Shown here one piece after another: positions 16,327 through 24,766 of a stretch of 52,182 nucleotides of DNA (the stretch's first letter is position 1; each line of letters opens with the position of its first letter). Below the pieces are notes generated by a model. That model did not search any database. It was not told the DNA's origin and was given only the letters and a program-made list of their open reading frames with translations. The translations under genes and the position numbers were made by a program. The stretch is from Comamonadaceae bacterium (GTDB lineage Bacteria > Pseudomonadota > Gammaproteobacteria > Burkholderiales > Burkholderiaceae_C), in contig CANFVA010000002.1 in assembly GCA_947450255.1 (NCBI GenBank), positions 1-52,182 of the forward strand, in the 5' to 3' direction.

Positions 16327-17943
16327 TTGCAAAACTTTGATTATGTGGTGGTGGGCGCCGGCTCGGCAGGTTGCGTGATCGCCAATGGCCTGTCTAAAGG
16401 CGGGCGCTACAGCGTGTGCTTGCTCGAGGCCGGGCCGCAAGACCGCTCGTTTTGGATTCATCTGCCCATTGGTTATGGCAAAACCATGTGGGACAAAAAG
16501 CTTAACTGGATGTTTGAGACCGACCCGGATCCAGGAATGCACCATCGCAAAATTTTTTGGCCACGCGGGAAATGCCTGGGAGGCTCTAGCTCCATCAATG
16601 GACTGATCTTTATCCGCGGCCAGCGCGAAGACTACGAGCAGTGGCAGTCCTTAGGCAATGCGGGTTGGGGCTGGGATGATGTGCTGCCTTACTTTCGCCG
16701 ATCAGAGGGAAATGACCGCCTGGACGGCCCGCTGCATGGCCGTGACGGCCCGCTCAAAGCCTCGTCGATTCCCAGCAAGCATCCGCTGGTGGAGGCCTTT
16801 ATTGGCAGCGCCAATGGTCTGGGCGTGCCCACGACCGAGGATTTCAATGGCGCTTCCCAAGAGGGCGTAGGCTACTACCAGCTCACCACCCACCAAGGCA
16901 TGCGCTGCAGCACTGCCAAAGCCTATCTCAAGCCGGCACGCCAGCGTGCCAATTTGCGCATCATCACCGACGCCCGTGCTACCCGATTGCTGTTTGAAGG
17001 GCAAAGCAAGCGCGCCCATGGCGTGGAGTACCAGCACAAGGGCCGCTTACACACCGTGCAGGCCAAGCGCGAGGTGATTGTCTGCGCCGGGGCCCTACAG
17101 TCGCCGCAGCTCTTGCAACTCTCGGGCATAGGCCCGGCCGGCTTGCTGGCCCAGCACGGTGTTGCGCAGCGCCACGAACTGCCCGGCGTGGGCGAAAACC
17201 TGCAAGACCATTTGCAACTGCGCCTGATTCTGGAGGCCAAGCAGCCCATCACCACCAACGACCAAATGCGCAGCCTGTGGGGCCGCGCCCGCATGGGTCT
17301 GGACTGGCTGCTGTTTCGCCGCGGCGCGCTGGCCATTGGCATCAACCAAGGGGGCTTGTTTACCCGCGTACGGCCACAATCGTACAGCCCGGATATCCAG
17401 TTCCATTTTTCTACCCTGTCGGCGGACATGGCCGGAGGCAAGGTGCATCCGTTCTCGGGTTTTACCATGTCGGTCTGCCAGTTGCGCCCGCTGTCTAGGG
17501 GCTATGTGCGCATTCGGTCTGCGGACCCTTTGCAAGCGCCCTCCATGCAGCCGTATTACCTCTCGCACCCCGAAGACCAGGCCACCGCCATTGCCTCGGT
17601 GCGCTACGCGCGCCAGTTGGCGCAGAGCGGGCCATTAGGCGAACTGGTCAAGTGCGAGCACCGACCCGGCCCGCAAGTGCAAAGCGACGACGAAATCCTG
17701 GACTTTTGCAAGCAGTACGGTGCAACGATTTTTCATCCTTCGGGCACCTGCAAAATGGGCCCGGACAGCGACCCGATGGCAGTGACCAATGCGCGCTTGC
17801 AGGTGCGCGGCGTAGCAGGTTTGCGTGTGGTGGACTGCTCGGTCATGCCCACGCTGGTTTCAGGTAACACCAATTGGCCGGTGGTGATGATGGCCGAAAA
17901 AGCCGTGGATATGATTTTGGCTGACGCAGAAAATGCCCGATAA
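16327..17943 (+). CDS. GMC-family FAD oxidoreductase (choline-dehydrogenase-like)
   Basis: FAD-dependent alcohol or aldehyde oxidoreductase of the glucose-methanol-choline family, about 538 residues. The N-terminal NFDYVVVGAGSAGCVIA is the dinucleotide-binding Rossmann motif, followed by CLGGSSSINGLIFIRG (GMC signature 1) and GALQSPQLLQLSGIGP (signature 2). The C-terminal active-site His is in FHPSGTCKMG, with NTNWPVVMMAEKAVDMI closing the FAD site. I place the start at TTG 16327, because GGGAGG lies about 7 bases before it and the family begins right at this point; a TTG at 16273 would add 18 unrelated residues. It probably oxidises the compound imported by the downstream transporter. Confidence 0.93.
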   Translation: MQNFDYVVVGAGSAGCVIANGLSKGGRYSVCLLEAGPQDRSFWIHLPIGYGKTMWDKKLNWMFETDPDPGMHHRKIFWPRGKCLGGSSSINGLIFIRGQREDYEQWQSLGNAGWGWDDVLPYFRRSEGNDRLDGPLHGRDGPLKASSIPSKHPLVEAFIGSANGLGVPTTEDFNGASQEGVGYYQLTTHQGMRCSTAKAYLKPARQRANLRIITDARATRLLFEGQSKRAHGVEYQHKGRLHTVQAKREVIVCAGALQSPQLLQLSGIGPAGLLAQHGVAQRHELPGVGENLQDHLQLRLILEAKQPITTNDQMRSLWGRARMGLDWLLFRRGALAIGINQGGLFTRVRPQSYSPDIQFHFSTLSADMAGGKVHPFSGFTMSVCQLRPLSRGYVRIRSADPLQAPSMQPYYLSHPEDQATAIASVRYARQLAQSGPLGELVKCEHRPGPQVQSDDEILDFCKQYGATIFHPSGTCKMGPDSDPMAVTNARLQVRGVAGLRVVDCSVMPTLVSGNTNWPVVMMAEKAVDMILADAENAR

Positions 17944-17980
17944 GGGCTGTTATTTTTCAACCTAAAAAGGAGACAGAGAC

Positions 17981-19270
17981 ATGCAACATTTCGAACAACG
18001 CCGCACGCTCTTGGGGGCCATGGCCGCCGCTGGTTTATCGGCCGGAGCGATGGTGCCCGGGCAGGCGCAAGCGCAAAACGCGCCCACCGCCTGGGGCTGG
18101 CCTCAGCCTTACACCAAGGTATCGGATAAATCGATTGCCTGGCTCAAAGACAAAGGCTGGTGGCCGCTGGGCGTGGGCTGGCAGGCGCCTTGGTCTGGGC
18201 AGAACACCGTGATGGCGGTGATGGATAGGCAAGGCTTTTTGAATAAGCGCGGTATCGAAGAAAAATTCACCTCCTTTACCTCCGGCCCGGCGCTCAACGA
18301 AGTGTTTGTGTCCACCAAAATTCAGGTGGGTGCTGGTGGCAACTTCCCGCTCAATTCACTGATCGACAAGCAGGTGCCGCTCAAAGTCATATCTATCGTC
18401 TGCCCTAATCTGCGCCACCACGTGATCGTGCCGCTAGATTCACCGCTCAAGTCGGTGAAAGACTTCAAAGGCGGCAAGGGCGGCGAGCCCTATGTCATCG
18501 GTATCGCCACGGGTTCTTCCGGTGAGTTTTATTTTCAGATGCTGGCGGGTATCAATGGGATTCAGATCGGTAAAGACGTTATCTTGAAGAACATGCCGCC
18601 CACCGAGCAAATGCTGATGCCCAAAGGTATCGATGCCGTCGTGCCCTGGGACTACACCTGCTCGCTGATGATGAACGAGCGCAAAAACGGCCGCTCCATC
18701 GATGTGAGCTACCCCTACAACATCTACCAGGGCTCGATTTATGTGCGCAAAGAGTTGGTGGACAACGTGCCCGATGTGGTGCAGGCCATTACCGATGCGA
18801 TTGTCGAAGCTACTTTGTGGATACGCCTGAACCCGGATGCGGCAGTCGCCACCATGCAGGAAGACCCCAACCTCAAAAGCGTGCCCACTGCATTGCTCTT
18901 GCAGCAAACCCTGGAGTACAACAATTTGTACAAACCCACCTACCTGTACCCGATTGTGGATTTCTGGGCGCATGAGAACGAAAAAATCGCCAACTGGCTG
19001 TTTGAGAACAAACGCCTGCAAAAGCCTTTTTCAGCCAAAGAATTCGGTGCCGTGTTCGCCACCGAATTCATGCAAAAGACTTTTGAAAACCTGGGCTGGA
19101 AAATCCCTACCGTGCCACCGACCATTCCTGCCAAATGGGCTGGCAAGATTGGCGAGCTCCCCTATCCGGCCTATGACACCTTGCTCACCATGAAAGCCCC
19201 CCAGCCCTGGCCCGAGCGTAGCGACCTGACCAAGGCCTACACCTACAACGGTCAGACCGTGAAACCCTAA
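17981..19270 (+). CDS. ABC-transporter substrate-binding protein, NitT/TauT type, Tat-exported
   Basis: Periplasmic binding protein of 429 residues, longer than typical SsuA/TauA. The N-terminus (R7 R8 in EQRRTLLGAMAAAG, a hydrophobic stretch, then AQAQNA near residue 33) looks like a twin-arginine signal, so it may be exported folded. The mature part has two binding lobes; VPLKVISIVCPNLRHHVIV and KSVKDFKGGKGG...IATGSSGEFYF resemble nitrate/sulfonate/taurine binding proteins. A strong AAGGAG precedes the ATG. It is followed by permease and ATPase genes. The ligand is unknown; linkage to a GMC oxidoreductase suggests an alcohol or choline-like or aromatic compound, which is inference only. Confidence 0.88.
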   Translation: MQHFEQRRTLLGAMAAAGLSAGAMVPGQAQAQNAPTAWGWPQPYTKVSDKSIAWLKDKGWWPLGVGWQAPWSGQNTVMAVMDRQGFLNKRGIEEKFTSFTSGPALNEVFVSTKIQVGAGGNFPLNSLIDKQVPLKVISIVCPNLRHHVIVPLDSPLKSVKDFKGGKGGEPYVIGIATGSSGEFYFQMLAGINGIQIGKDVILKNMPPTEQMLMPKGIDAVVPWDYTCSLMMNERKNGRSIDVSYPYNIYQGSIYVRKELVDNVPDVVQAITDAIVEATLWIRLNPDAAVATMQEDPNLKSVPTALLLQQTLEYNNLYKPTYLYPIVDFWAHENEKIANWLFENKRLQKPFSAKEFGAVFATEFMQKTFENLGWKIPTVPPTIPAKWAGKIGELPYPAYDTLLTMKAPQPWPERSDLTKAYTYNGQTVKP

Positions 19271-19288
19271 TCCAGCAAGGAAGCGCGC

Positions 19289-20101
19289 ATGTCGATTGCA
19301 AACCACGCGGCGTCGGTCCATCGACCGGGCTGGGGCTGGGCCTGGCTGACCCGCTGGACCAGCATGCTGGTCTTGTTCCTCGTGTGGGAATGGGCTGCGC
19401 GCGTCTGGCTGCCCAAAAGCCAGCCCGATTTGGTGACCCTCATGCCCCCGCCTAGCGGGGTGCTGGCAGCCGGTTGGGAGTTGCTGCAATCAGGTGACTT
19501 GCAGCATCACTTGTGGGCCTCGCTCAAGCGTGAGCTGACCGCTTTTGGCTTTGCGCTGGTGGCCTTGCCCCTGGGCATCGCCATGGGTTGGTGGCCACGG
19601 GTGAACCGGCAGCTTGACCCGATTATTGAAATCCTGCGTCCGATACCGCCGATTGCCTGGATTCCCTTGTCGCTGCTATGGCTGGGTATTGGCAATGCGC
19701 AAAACCAGTTCATTATTTTTTTAGGTATTTTCTTTCCGCTCCTGCTCAATACGATTCAAGGTGTTAAAAACATTGAGCCCAATCTGGTGCGTGCCGCGCG
19801 CTGCCTGGGCGCCGGTGAACTGCAACTCTTGCGCAAAGTGGTCTTGCCCGCGTCCCTTCCCATGATCCTGACCGGCATGCGCGTCGGCTTTGGCGTAGGC
19901 TGGATGGCGCTGGTGGCTGCCGAACTGGTGGGCGCCAGCTCGGGCCTGGGTTTTTTGATCAATGATGCGCGCAGTGTGCTGCGCACCGATATCGTGATTT
20001 TGGGCATGCTGACCATTGGCTTTGTCGGCTTGTTGATCGACTTGCTCATACGCCGGGTCGCCAAGGCGGTGTTGCCGTGGTCACTCGCAGCACAGAAATA
20101 A
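19289..20101 (+). CDS. ABC-transporter permease, SsuC/TauC type
   Basis: Inner-membrane channel subunit of 270 residues with about six hydrophobic helices. The EAA-type coupling loop that contacts the ATPase is clear near residues 165-190 (AARCLGAGELQLLRKVVLPASLPMILTGMRVG). The conserved PIPPIAWIPLSLLWLGIG segment is characteristic of the nitrate/sulfonate/taurine permease family. It is 18 bp downstream of the binding-protein gene and 20 bp before the ATPase gene, with an AAGGA ribosome site, so the three form one operon. Confidence 0.95.
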   Translation: MSIANHAASVHRPGWGWAWLTRWTSMLVLFLVWEWAARVWLPKSQPDLVTLMPPPSGVLAAGWELLQSGDLQHHLWASLKRELTAFGFALVALPLGIAMGWWPRVNRQLDPIIEILRPIPPIAWIPLSLLWLGIGNAQNQFIIFLGIFFPLLLNTIQGVKNIEPNLVRAARCLGAGELQLLRKVVLPASLPMILTGMRVGFGVGWMALVAAELVGASSGLGFLINDARSVLRTDIVILGMLTIGFVGLLIDLLIRRVAKAVLPWSLAAQK

Positions 20102-20121
20102 GCACCAGGAGCTAGTACACC

Positions 20122-20898
20122 ATGGCACGCGTAACCGTAGAAAACGTGGACAAAATTTTTCCGCCGCAGCAGCGCGGACAGTCGCCGGTACAGGCGCTCA
20201 AAGCTGTCAGCTTTGCGGTAGAGGAAGCCGAGTTTTGTTGCTTGCTAGGCCACAGTGGCTGCGGTAAAACTACCTTGCTCAACATCATGGCCGGCTTTGA
20301 GCAAGTCAGTGGCGGCAGCGTGCAACTCAACGGCAAACCGGTAGGCAAGCCGTCCTGGCAGCGCACCATGGTGTTTCAAGACTATGCGCTTTTTCCCTGG
20401 CTGACGGTGGCGCGCAATATTGCCTTTGGCCTCGAACTCAAAGGCCTGTCGGCGTCGGATATTGCCCGCACCGTTGCGCAGCAAGTGGAGTTAGTGGGTT
20501 TGCAAGGCTTTGAATCGCGCTTGCCGCACGAGTTGTCGGGTGGTATGCGCCAGCGCGTGGCAATTGCACGGGCGCTGGCGGTCGATCCGCAGGTGGCTTT
20601 GTTTGACGAGCCTTTTGCCGCACTCGATGCGCAAAACCGCGCTTTGCTGCAAGACGAGTTGGTGCGTATTTCGCGCCAGACCCGTAAAACCATGGTGCTG
20701 ATCACGCACAGCATCGAAGAGGCCATCAAACTATCGGACCGCATTATTGTGATGACGCGCCGGCCTGGCACGGTGAAAGCCAATTTGCAGATCGACCTGC
20801 CCCGCCCGCGTGACGAGGAGGATCTGGCGGTCATTGCGCTCAAGAAACAGCTGCGTACCCTCATTGCCGACGAATTAGAACCTGAGATCGCGTCCTGA
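20122..20898 (+). CDS. ABC-transporter ATP-binding protein, SsuB/TauB type
   Basis: ATPase subunit of 258 residues driving the adjacent permease. Walker A is GHSGCGKTT near residue 45, the Q-loop is FQDYALFPW, the signature is LSGGMRQRVAIARAL, Walker B is VALFDEPFAALD, and the switch His lies in LITHSIEEA. The C-terminus is short, as usual in SsuB/TauB proteins. It is the last gene of the oxidoreductase/transporter operon. There is no obvious terminator in the 105 bp before the next gene, so read-through into the CBS-domain gene is possible. Confidence 0.96.
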   Translation: MARVTVENVDKIFPPQQRGQSPVQALKAVSFAVEEAEFCCLLGHSGCGKTTLLNIMAGFEQVSGGSVQLNGKPVGKPSWQRTMVFQDYALFPWLTVARNIAFGLELKGLSASDIARTVAQQVELVGLQGFESRLPHELSGGMRQRVAIARALAVDPQVALFDEPFAALDAQNRALLQDELVRISRQTRKTMVLITHSIEEAIKLSDRIIVMTRRPGTVKANLQIDLPRPRDEEDLAVIALKKQLRTLIADELEPEIAS

Positions 20899-21003
20899 AC
20901 CTGCCCGCCTTGGCGCGATGAGCGCTTGCAGGTTTAATGCAGCGCGCCAGGCCGTCAGTCCCTTGCAGTACAGTGAGGCGGTGTTGCACAGCCTGTTGGT
21001 CCC

Positions 21004-22311
21004 ATGGAATTTTTGCTGATCATTTTTTTGACGCTGCTCAATGGCGTCTTTGCCATGTCTGAGCTGGCCCTGACCGCCAGCCGCCGGGCCCGCTTGGGTG
21101 CGTTGGCCGAGGCCGGTGACAAGGGCGCGCAAGCCGCGCTGGAATTGCTCAGCAACCCCAACCAGTTTTTGTCCACGGTGCAGGTCGGCATTACCTCGAT
21201 CGGCGTGCTCAACGGCATTGTGGGGGAGGCCGCTTTCAGCGAGGGCGTGGCCGCCTGGATGGTGGCCTTGGGCATGGCGGACAAGGCAGCGGCCCTTACA
21301 GCGACCGCGCTGGTGGTCACCACTATTACCTTCACCACGATTATTTTTGGCGAGCTAGTGCCCAAGCGCATCGGCCAGTTGCATCCCGAGACCATGGCCT
21401 GCTGGGTGGCACGGCCTATGCTCTGGCTGGCGCAGGCTGCTAAGCCTTTTGTCAAACTGCTCTCGGGCACCACCGCCGCCACCTTGCGCCTTTTGCGCAT
21501 AGACACCACAGGCGCGCGCGCAGTGACCGAGGAAGAAATATCGGCCAGCCTGGAAGAGGGCGTCGATGCCGGCCTGATTGAAGCGCATGAGCACCAAATG
21601 GTGCAAAACGTGTTCCGCCTGGACGAGCGCCCGCTCACCTCGCTGATGACGCCGCGCAGCGATGTGCAATGGCTCGATGCCTCCGCCAGCGTGGACGACT
21701 GCCTGCGTCTGGCCGGGCGCGGCGCGGGCAAGGGCGCGCATTCTTGGTACCCAGTGTGCCGCGCTTCGCTGGACGACGTGGTGGGCGTGATCAGCGTCGC
21801 GCATTTGCTGGACCTGGGCGCGCACAGCCAGGAGCCGATAGCAGCATTTGCCCAAGCAGCGGTGTTTGTGCCCGAAACCCTCAGCGGCATGGAGTTGCTG
21901 GAGCAATTCCGTCTGAAAGCGGCGCGCCTCTTGTTTGTGGTCGACGAATACGGTGTGGTGCAAGGCCTGCTCACGCCGCGCGACTTGCTCGAAGCCATTA
22001 CCGGCGAGCTGCAATACGGCGCCCAAACCGAAGCCTGGGCCACGCGGCGCGAGGACGGCTCCTGGTTGCTCGACGGCGTCATGCCAGTCGATGAAGTCAA
22101 GGCGCGGCTGGATTTGGAGGATCTGCCTGACGAAGACCGTGGTCGCTACAACACCCTGGCCGGTTTGCTCATGGCCCTGACCGGCCACCTGCCCGCTTTG
22201 GGCGAGCGCATCAGCCACCAGGGCTGGGTGTTTGAAGTCATCGACCTCGATGGCCGACGGGTGGACAAAGTGCTGGCCACGCAGCGGCCAGTTTCGCCGC
22301 CAAAAGCTTAG
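21004..22311 (+). CDS. CNNM/HlyC-CorC family membrane protein with CBS domains
   Basis: A 435-residue protein with the DUF21-CBS-CBS-CorC_HlyC architecture. Residues 1-150 hold the DUF21 membrane domain (MEFLLIIFLTLLNGVFAMSELALTASRRARL and GEAAFSEGVAAW, hydrophobic helices). Two CBS domains follow from about residue 215 (LMTPRSDVQWLDA and the GVVQGLLTPRDLLEAI end), then the C-terminal transporter-associated domain (DGSWLLDGVMPVDEVKARL to VFEVIDLDGRRVDKVL). Such proteins are linked to divalent-cation efflux or tolerance; the old name hemolysin is misleading. It is convergent with the GST gene with a gap of 6 bp. Confidence 0.93.
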   Translation: MEFLLIIFLTLLNGVFAMSELALTASRRARLGALAEAGDKGAQAALELLSNPNQFLSTVQVGITSIGVLNGIVGEAAFSEGVAAWMVALGMADKAAALTATALVVTTITFTTIIFGELVPKRIGQLHPETMACWVARPMLWLAQAAKPFVKLLSGTTAATLRLLRIDTTGARAVTEEEISASLEEGVDAGLIEAHEHQMVQNVFRLDERPLTSLMTPRSDVQWLDASASVDDCLRLAGRGAGKGAHSWYPVCRASLDDVVGVISVAHLLDLGAHSQEPIAAFAQAAVFVPETLSGMELLEQFRLKAARLLFVVDEYGVVQGLLTPRDLLEAITGELQYGAQTEAWATRREDGSWLLDGVMPVDEVKARLDLEDLPDEDRGRYNTLAGLLMALTGHLPALGERISHQGWVFEVIDLDGRRVDKVLATQRPVSPPKA

Positions 22312-22317
22312 GACCGC

Positions 22318-22941
22318 TTACTGTACCTGCGCCGCCGGGCGCGCGGCCACGCGTTCGCGCCAAGCCTGCAGGGCCTCGTAGCCCAGATCGGCAGGCTTGA
22401 ACTTTAAGAGCCCGCGGGCGAACTCCAGCGCGCAAAAAGCGGTAATGTCGGCGATGGTGAAGCGATCACCGGCCATCCAGTCCTGGGTGTGCAGCAAGGT
22501 ATCAAACACCTGTAAATTGGCTTTGAGCTTGGCCGTTTGCGAGTGCCCATATTCGGGGAACTGCGGTTGCTCCAGTGACGCCAGTCCGGGGTGGCTGTGG
22601 CGGATGCTATTGGCCGCGCCCAGCAAAATCGTCCACTCCACGCGCCTATCGGCCATCTCGATAAAAGCGCGCTCGGTGCTGTCCTCACCCATCAAGTTAG
22701 GCTCTGGAAATAGGCCTTCCAGGTAAGTGCAAATCGCCCGCGTCTCGGTCAGCACCCTGCCATCATCCAGTTGCAGCGCCGGCACTTTGGCTAAGGGGCT
22801 TTTGGCCAGGTAGTCACTTGCGCGGTGTTCGCCGGCGTTCAGGTCGATGGGCACTTGTGTAATCGACGTGATGCCTTTTTCCGCCATAAAGATATGCACC
22901 CGGCGTGGGTTAGGGGCGCGTGGCGCGGTGTAGAGCTGCAT
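22318..22941 (-). CDS. Glutathione S-transferase family protein
   Basis: Cytosolic GST of 207 residues. The thioredoxin-like N-terminal domain starts MQLYTAPRAPNPRRVHIFMAEKG, with the usual Ser/Asn region for glutathione thiol activation, then the conserved cis-Pro stretch SPLAKVPALQLDDGRVLTETRAICTYLE, which binds the gamma-glutamyl part. The C-terminal helical domain includes DRFTIADITAFCALEF, the folding N-capping box motif. I chose ATG 22941 because GAGAGG precedes it and the protein then starts at the first beta strand; the open frame continues upstream without homologous-looking sequence. Substrate unknown. Confidence 0.93.
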   Translation of the reverse strand: MQLYTAPRAPNPRRVHIFMAEKGITSITQVPIDLNAGEHRASDYLAKSPLAKVPALQLDDGRVLTETRAICTYLEGLFPEPNLMGEDSTERAFIEMADRRVEWTILLGAANSIRHSHPGLASLEQPQFPEYGHSQTAKLKANLQVFDTLLHTQDWMAGDRFTIADITAFCALEFARGLLKFKPADLGYEALQAWRERVAARPAAQVQ

Positions 22942-22995
22942 AGGGAACCTCTCAAAATTTTCTGAAGTCAACGGGTATCGCGTTCTAGCTATCGC

Positions 22996-23136
22996 ATGTT
23001 GCCCCAAACCATACCAGAGAACCCCATTGAATTCGTGCGCGCTACCGGCCCCTGGTCCGTCCGCATCAAAGCAGCCGATGGCACGTCTGCCAACAGTACG
23101 GTGGCCATTGCTGAGACCTATTGCTACTACCAATAG
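22996..23136 (+). CDS. Possible small protein or gene remnant (46 aa)
   Basis: A short open frame from ATG to TAG that reads like folded protein (EFVRATGPWSVRIKAADGTS) with a Tyr/Cys end. There is no convincing ribosome site, and the frame is closed about 30 bases upstream. It sits beside another short secreted-protein gene in a patch with different composition. It may be the 3' end of a lost gene. Low confidence. Confidence 0.25.
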   Translation: MLPQTIPENPIEFVRATGPWSVRIKAADGTSANSTVAIAETYCYYQ

Positions 23137-23158
23137 CCATCGCGCATGACGAACATCT

Positions 23159-23195
23159 ATTTGGTGTGTCCAAGTCAATTTGGTGTGTGTAAGTC
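23159..23195. repeat. Two tandem 18-bp direct repeats (ATTTGGTGTGT...AAGTC)
   Basis: The units at 23159-23176 and 23178-23195 match at 16 of 18 positions with a 19-base period. They lie 27-63 bases before the start of the small secreted-protein gene. Spacing near two helical turns on one DNA face suggests a regulator site, but slippage duplication would look the same. Confidence 0.45.
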
Positions 23196-23221
23196 CATTG
23201 ATTTTTTGAAAGGGAGTTCGT

Positions 23222-23485
23222 ATGAAAACAGCTAAAGCAGTTATTGAAAAATCCGTGTGGGCTCTGGTATTGGGCTTAGGCCTCGTCCTGGCCGCCCAGG
23301 CTCAGCCCGCAGACTCCACCGGCGCAGGCCAAGTTATCTCCAGTCAGGGGACGATTTCATCGAGTAGTGGGACTACGGGGACTTATATGCCGCAGCCGGC
23401 ACAGCAGCCCCTTCGCCAATTCGAGAATACAAGAGTTTTGGCCTGGTGCAAGTACCTTAGGACCCATCCACCTTTGGCTCTTTAG
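23222..23485 (+). CDS. Small secreted protein, unknown function
   Basis: An 87-residue protein I do not recognise. The N-terminus is a good Sec signal peptide: basic MKTAKAVIEK, a hydrophobic core VWALVLGLGLVLAAQ, and an AQAQP cleavage region near residue 28. The mature part is Ser/Gly/Thr/Gln-rich and low complexity, then ends in a different-looking stretch (RVLAWCKYLRTHPPLAL). This ending could be a frameshifted or fused tail of a longer ancestor. A strong AAGGGAG ribosome site supports expression. It follows the tandem direct repeats and stands alone. Confidence 0.55.
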   Translation: MKTAKAVIEKSVWALVLGLGLVLAAQAQPADSTGAGQVISSQGTISSSSGTTGTYMPQPAQQPLRQFENTRVLAWCKYLRTHPPLAL

Positions 23486-23570
23486 AAATTAACAAATCCA
23501 CTTGCACGCATTCCCGGGGCAGCATGCGGCCCAGCGCGTCTTCTATGACCTGGGGCGCAAGCCGTTCCAT
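23457..23570 (-). pseudogene. Possible remnant of a minus-strand gene (37 aa tail)
   Basis: On the minus strand an ATG-led frame of 37 codons reads like the C-terminus of a globular protein (MERLAPQVIEDALGRMLP...ECVQVDLLISKEPKVDG). The reading frame is open a little further upstream (AAKPKK before the Met). There is no ribosome site, and it overlaps the end of the plus-strand secreted-protein gene, so it is probably debris from a truncated gene. I cannot name the family. Confidence 0.25.
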
Positions 23571-23704
23571 CTTCTTAGGTTTTGCCGCGCCAAGTCCATC
23601 ATTTGGCTGAACTTTCCTGACTTGCACCTCACTAGGTATTTATAAAACATAAGTTATTGATTTATATAGATGTTCAGCATAAAATGTAAAAATACACATA
23701 AATA

Positions 23705-24685
23705 GTGAACATTGAAATGTCCGAAGCACTTATTTACGACCTGCAAGAAGGTCAGAAGCGGCAGTTCATCGATGCCGAAACCGTGTTCTTGGCCCAGCGC
23801 CAGGCGCGCGATAGCGCCTTGGCCGAAGTGCGCGGCTCCATGTTTTGGCGCGATTTGCGTGGCGTGCGCACACTAATTCGCGCCTCGGCGCGTGGAGCGC
23901 AAAAATCCTTGGGCCCAGAGTCGCCGCAAACCCTGGCCATGTACGAAAGCTTTGTGGCGCGCAAGGCCAAGCTCCAAGGGCGGCACAAGGCGCTAAGTAG
24001 CCAATTGCTGGTGCAAACACGGCTCAACCGCGCCCTTCGTGTGGGCCGTGTCCCCAACATCGTGGTGCAAGTGCTCAAGGCCTTGGATGCGCACGGCTTG
24101 CACGACAACTTTATGGTCGTAGGCACGCATGCGATGTTTGCTTATGAGGCTGCTGCGGGCGTTCGCATTGGCGAGGCCGCAGTCGCGACGCGGGACGTGG
24201 ACATGCTGTTTGACACCCGCAAAAATGTGGCTTTTTTTACCGCGCTCTCGCGCATCGACAGCTCGCTGATAGGCATTTTCCGCAAGGTGGACCCAAGTTT
24301 CGAAGTTGTCTCCGATCAGCTACAAACAGCCCGCAACCAGGACGGCTTTGAAATCGATGTCATTCGTCGCGTGGCGTCTGACGCAGACCCGCATCCACTG
24401 CGCATGAGCCGGTTCGAGGATGATTTTTGGGCTTGCCAGATTCCCAGTGGCGAATCATTGCTTTCAGCCAGAAAATTCGAGCAAACCGTGGTCTCCACCT
24501 CCGGCGACATGGCGCTAATGCGCACGGTGCATCCGATTGATTTCGCGCGCATCAAGACCGCGCTGGCCAGCCACCGCGATCGCGAGCCGCTTAAGCGCGC
24601 CAAGGATTTGTTGCAAGCCAAGATTGCCTTACAGATCGTCGATGCCTATTTGCCGCATTTGCGGGAAACCGTTGCCGACGCCTAA
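23705..24685 (+). CDS. Nucleotidyltransferase-fold protein (GSU2403 / NTP_transf_8-like)
   Basis: A 326-residue protein resembling the GSU2403 family of nucleotidyltransferase-fold proteins. The central region has a FMVVGTHAMFAYEAAAGV segment near residues 138-155 followed by ATRDVDMLFD near 162-171, the D-x-D metal site of the fold. The N-terminal 110 residues are charged and helical. The C-terminal half (HPIDFARIKTALASHRDREPLKRAKDLLQA) is also typical. AbiEii-like toxins and housekeeping nucleotidyltransferases share this fold, so a role in defence or RNA modification is possible but not shown. I used GTG 23705; ATG 23717 is an alternative. The upstream 80 bases are very AT-rich, and no antitoxin-like partner is adjacent. 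Confidence 0.75.
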   Translation: MNIEMSEALIYDLQEGQKRQFIDAETVFLAQRQARDSALAEVRGSMFWRDLRGVRTLIRASARGAQKSLGPESPQTLAMYESFVARKAKLQGRHKALSSQLLVQTRLNRALRVGRVPNIVVQVLKALDAHGLHDNFMVVGTHAMFAYEAAAGVRIGEAAVATRDVDMLFDTRKNVAFFTALSRIDSSLIGIFRKVDPSFEVVSDQLQTARNQDGFEIDVIRRVASDADPHPLRMSRFEDDFWACQIPSGESLLSARKFEQTVVSTSGDMALMRTVHPIDFARIKTALASHRDREPLKRAKDLLQAKIALQIVDAYLPHLRETVADA

Positions 24686-24766
24686 AGCGAAGGCGAAGTG
24701 CAAGGCCAAGGGATGATGTGCTCTGGGCTAGTTTTGGATGCTTCACTGCGCCAATGGCTGGTCCGA

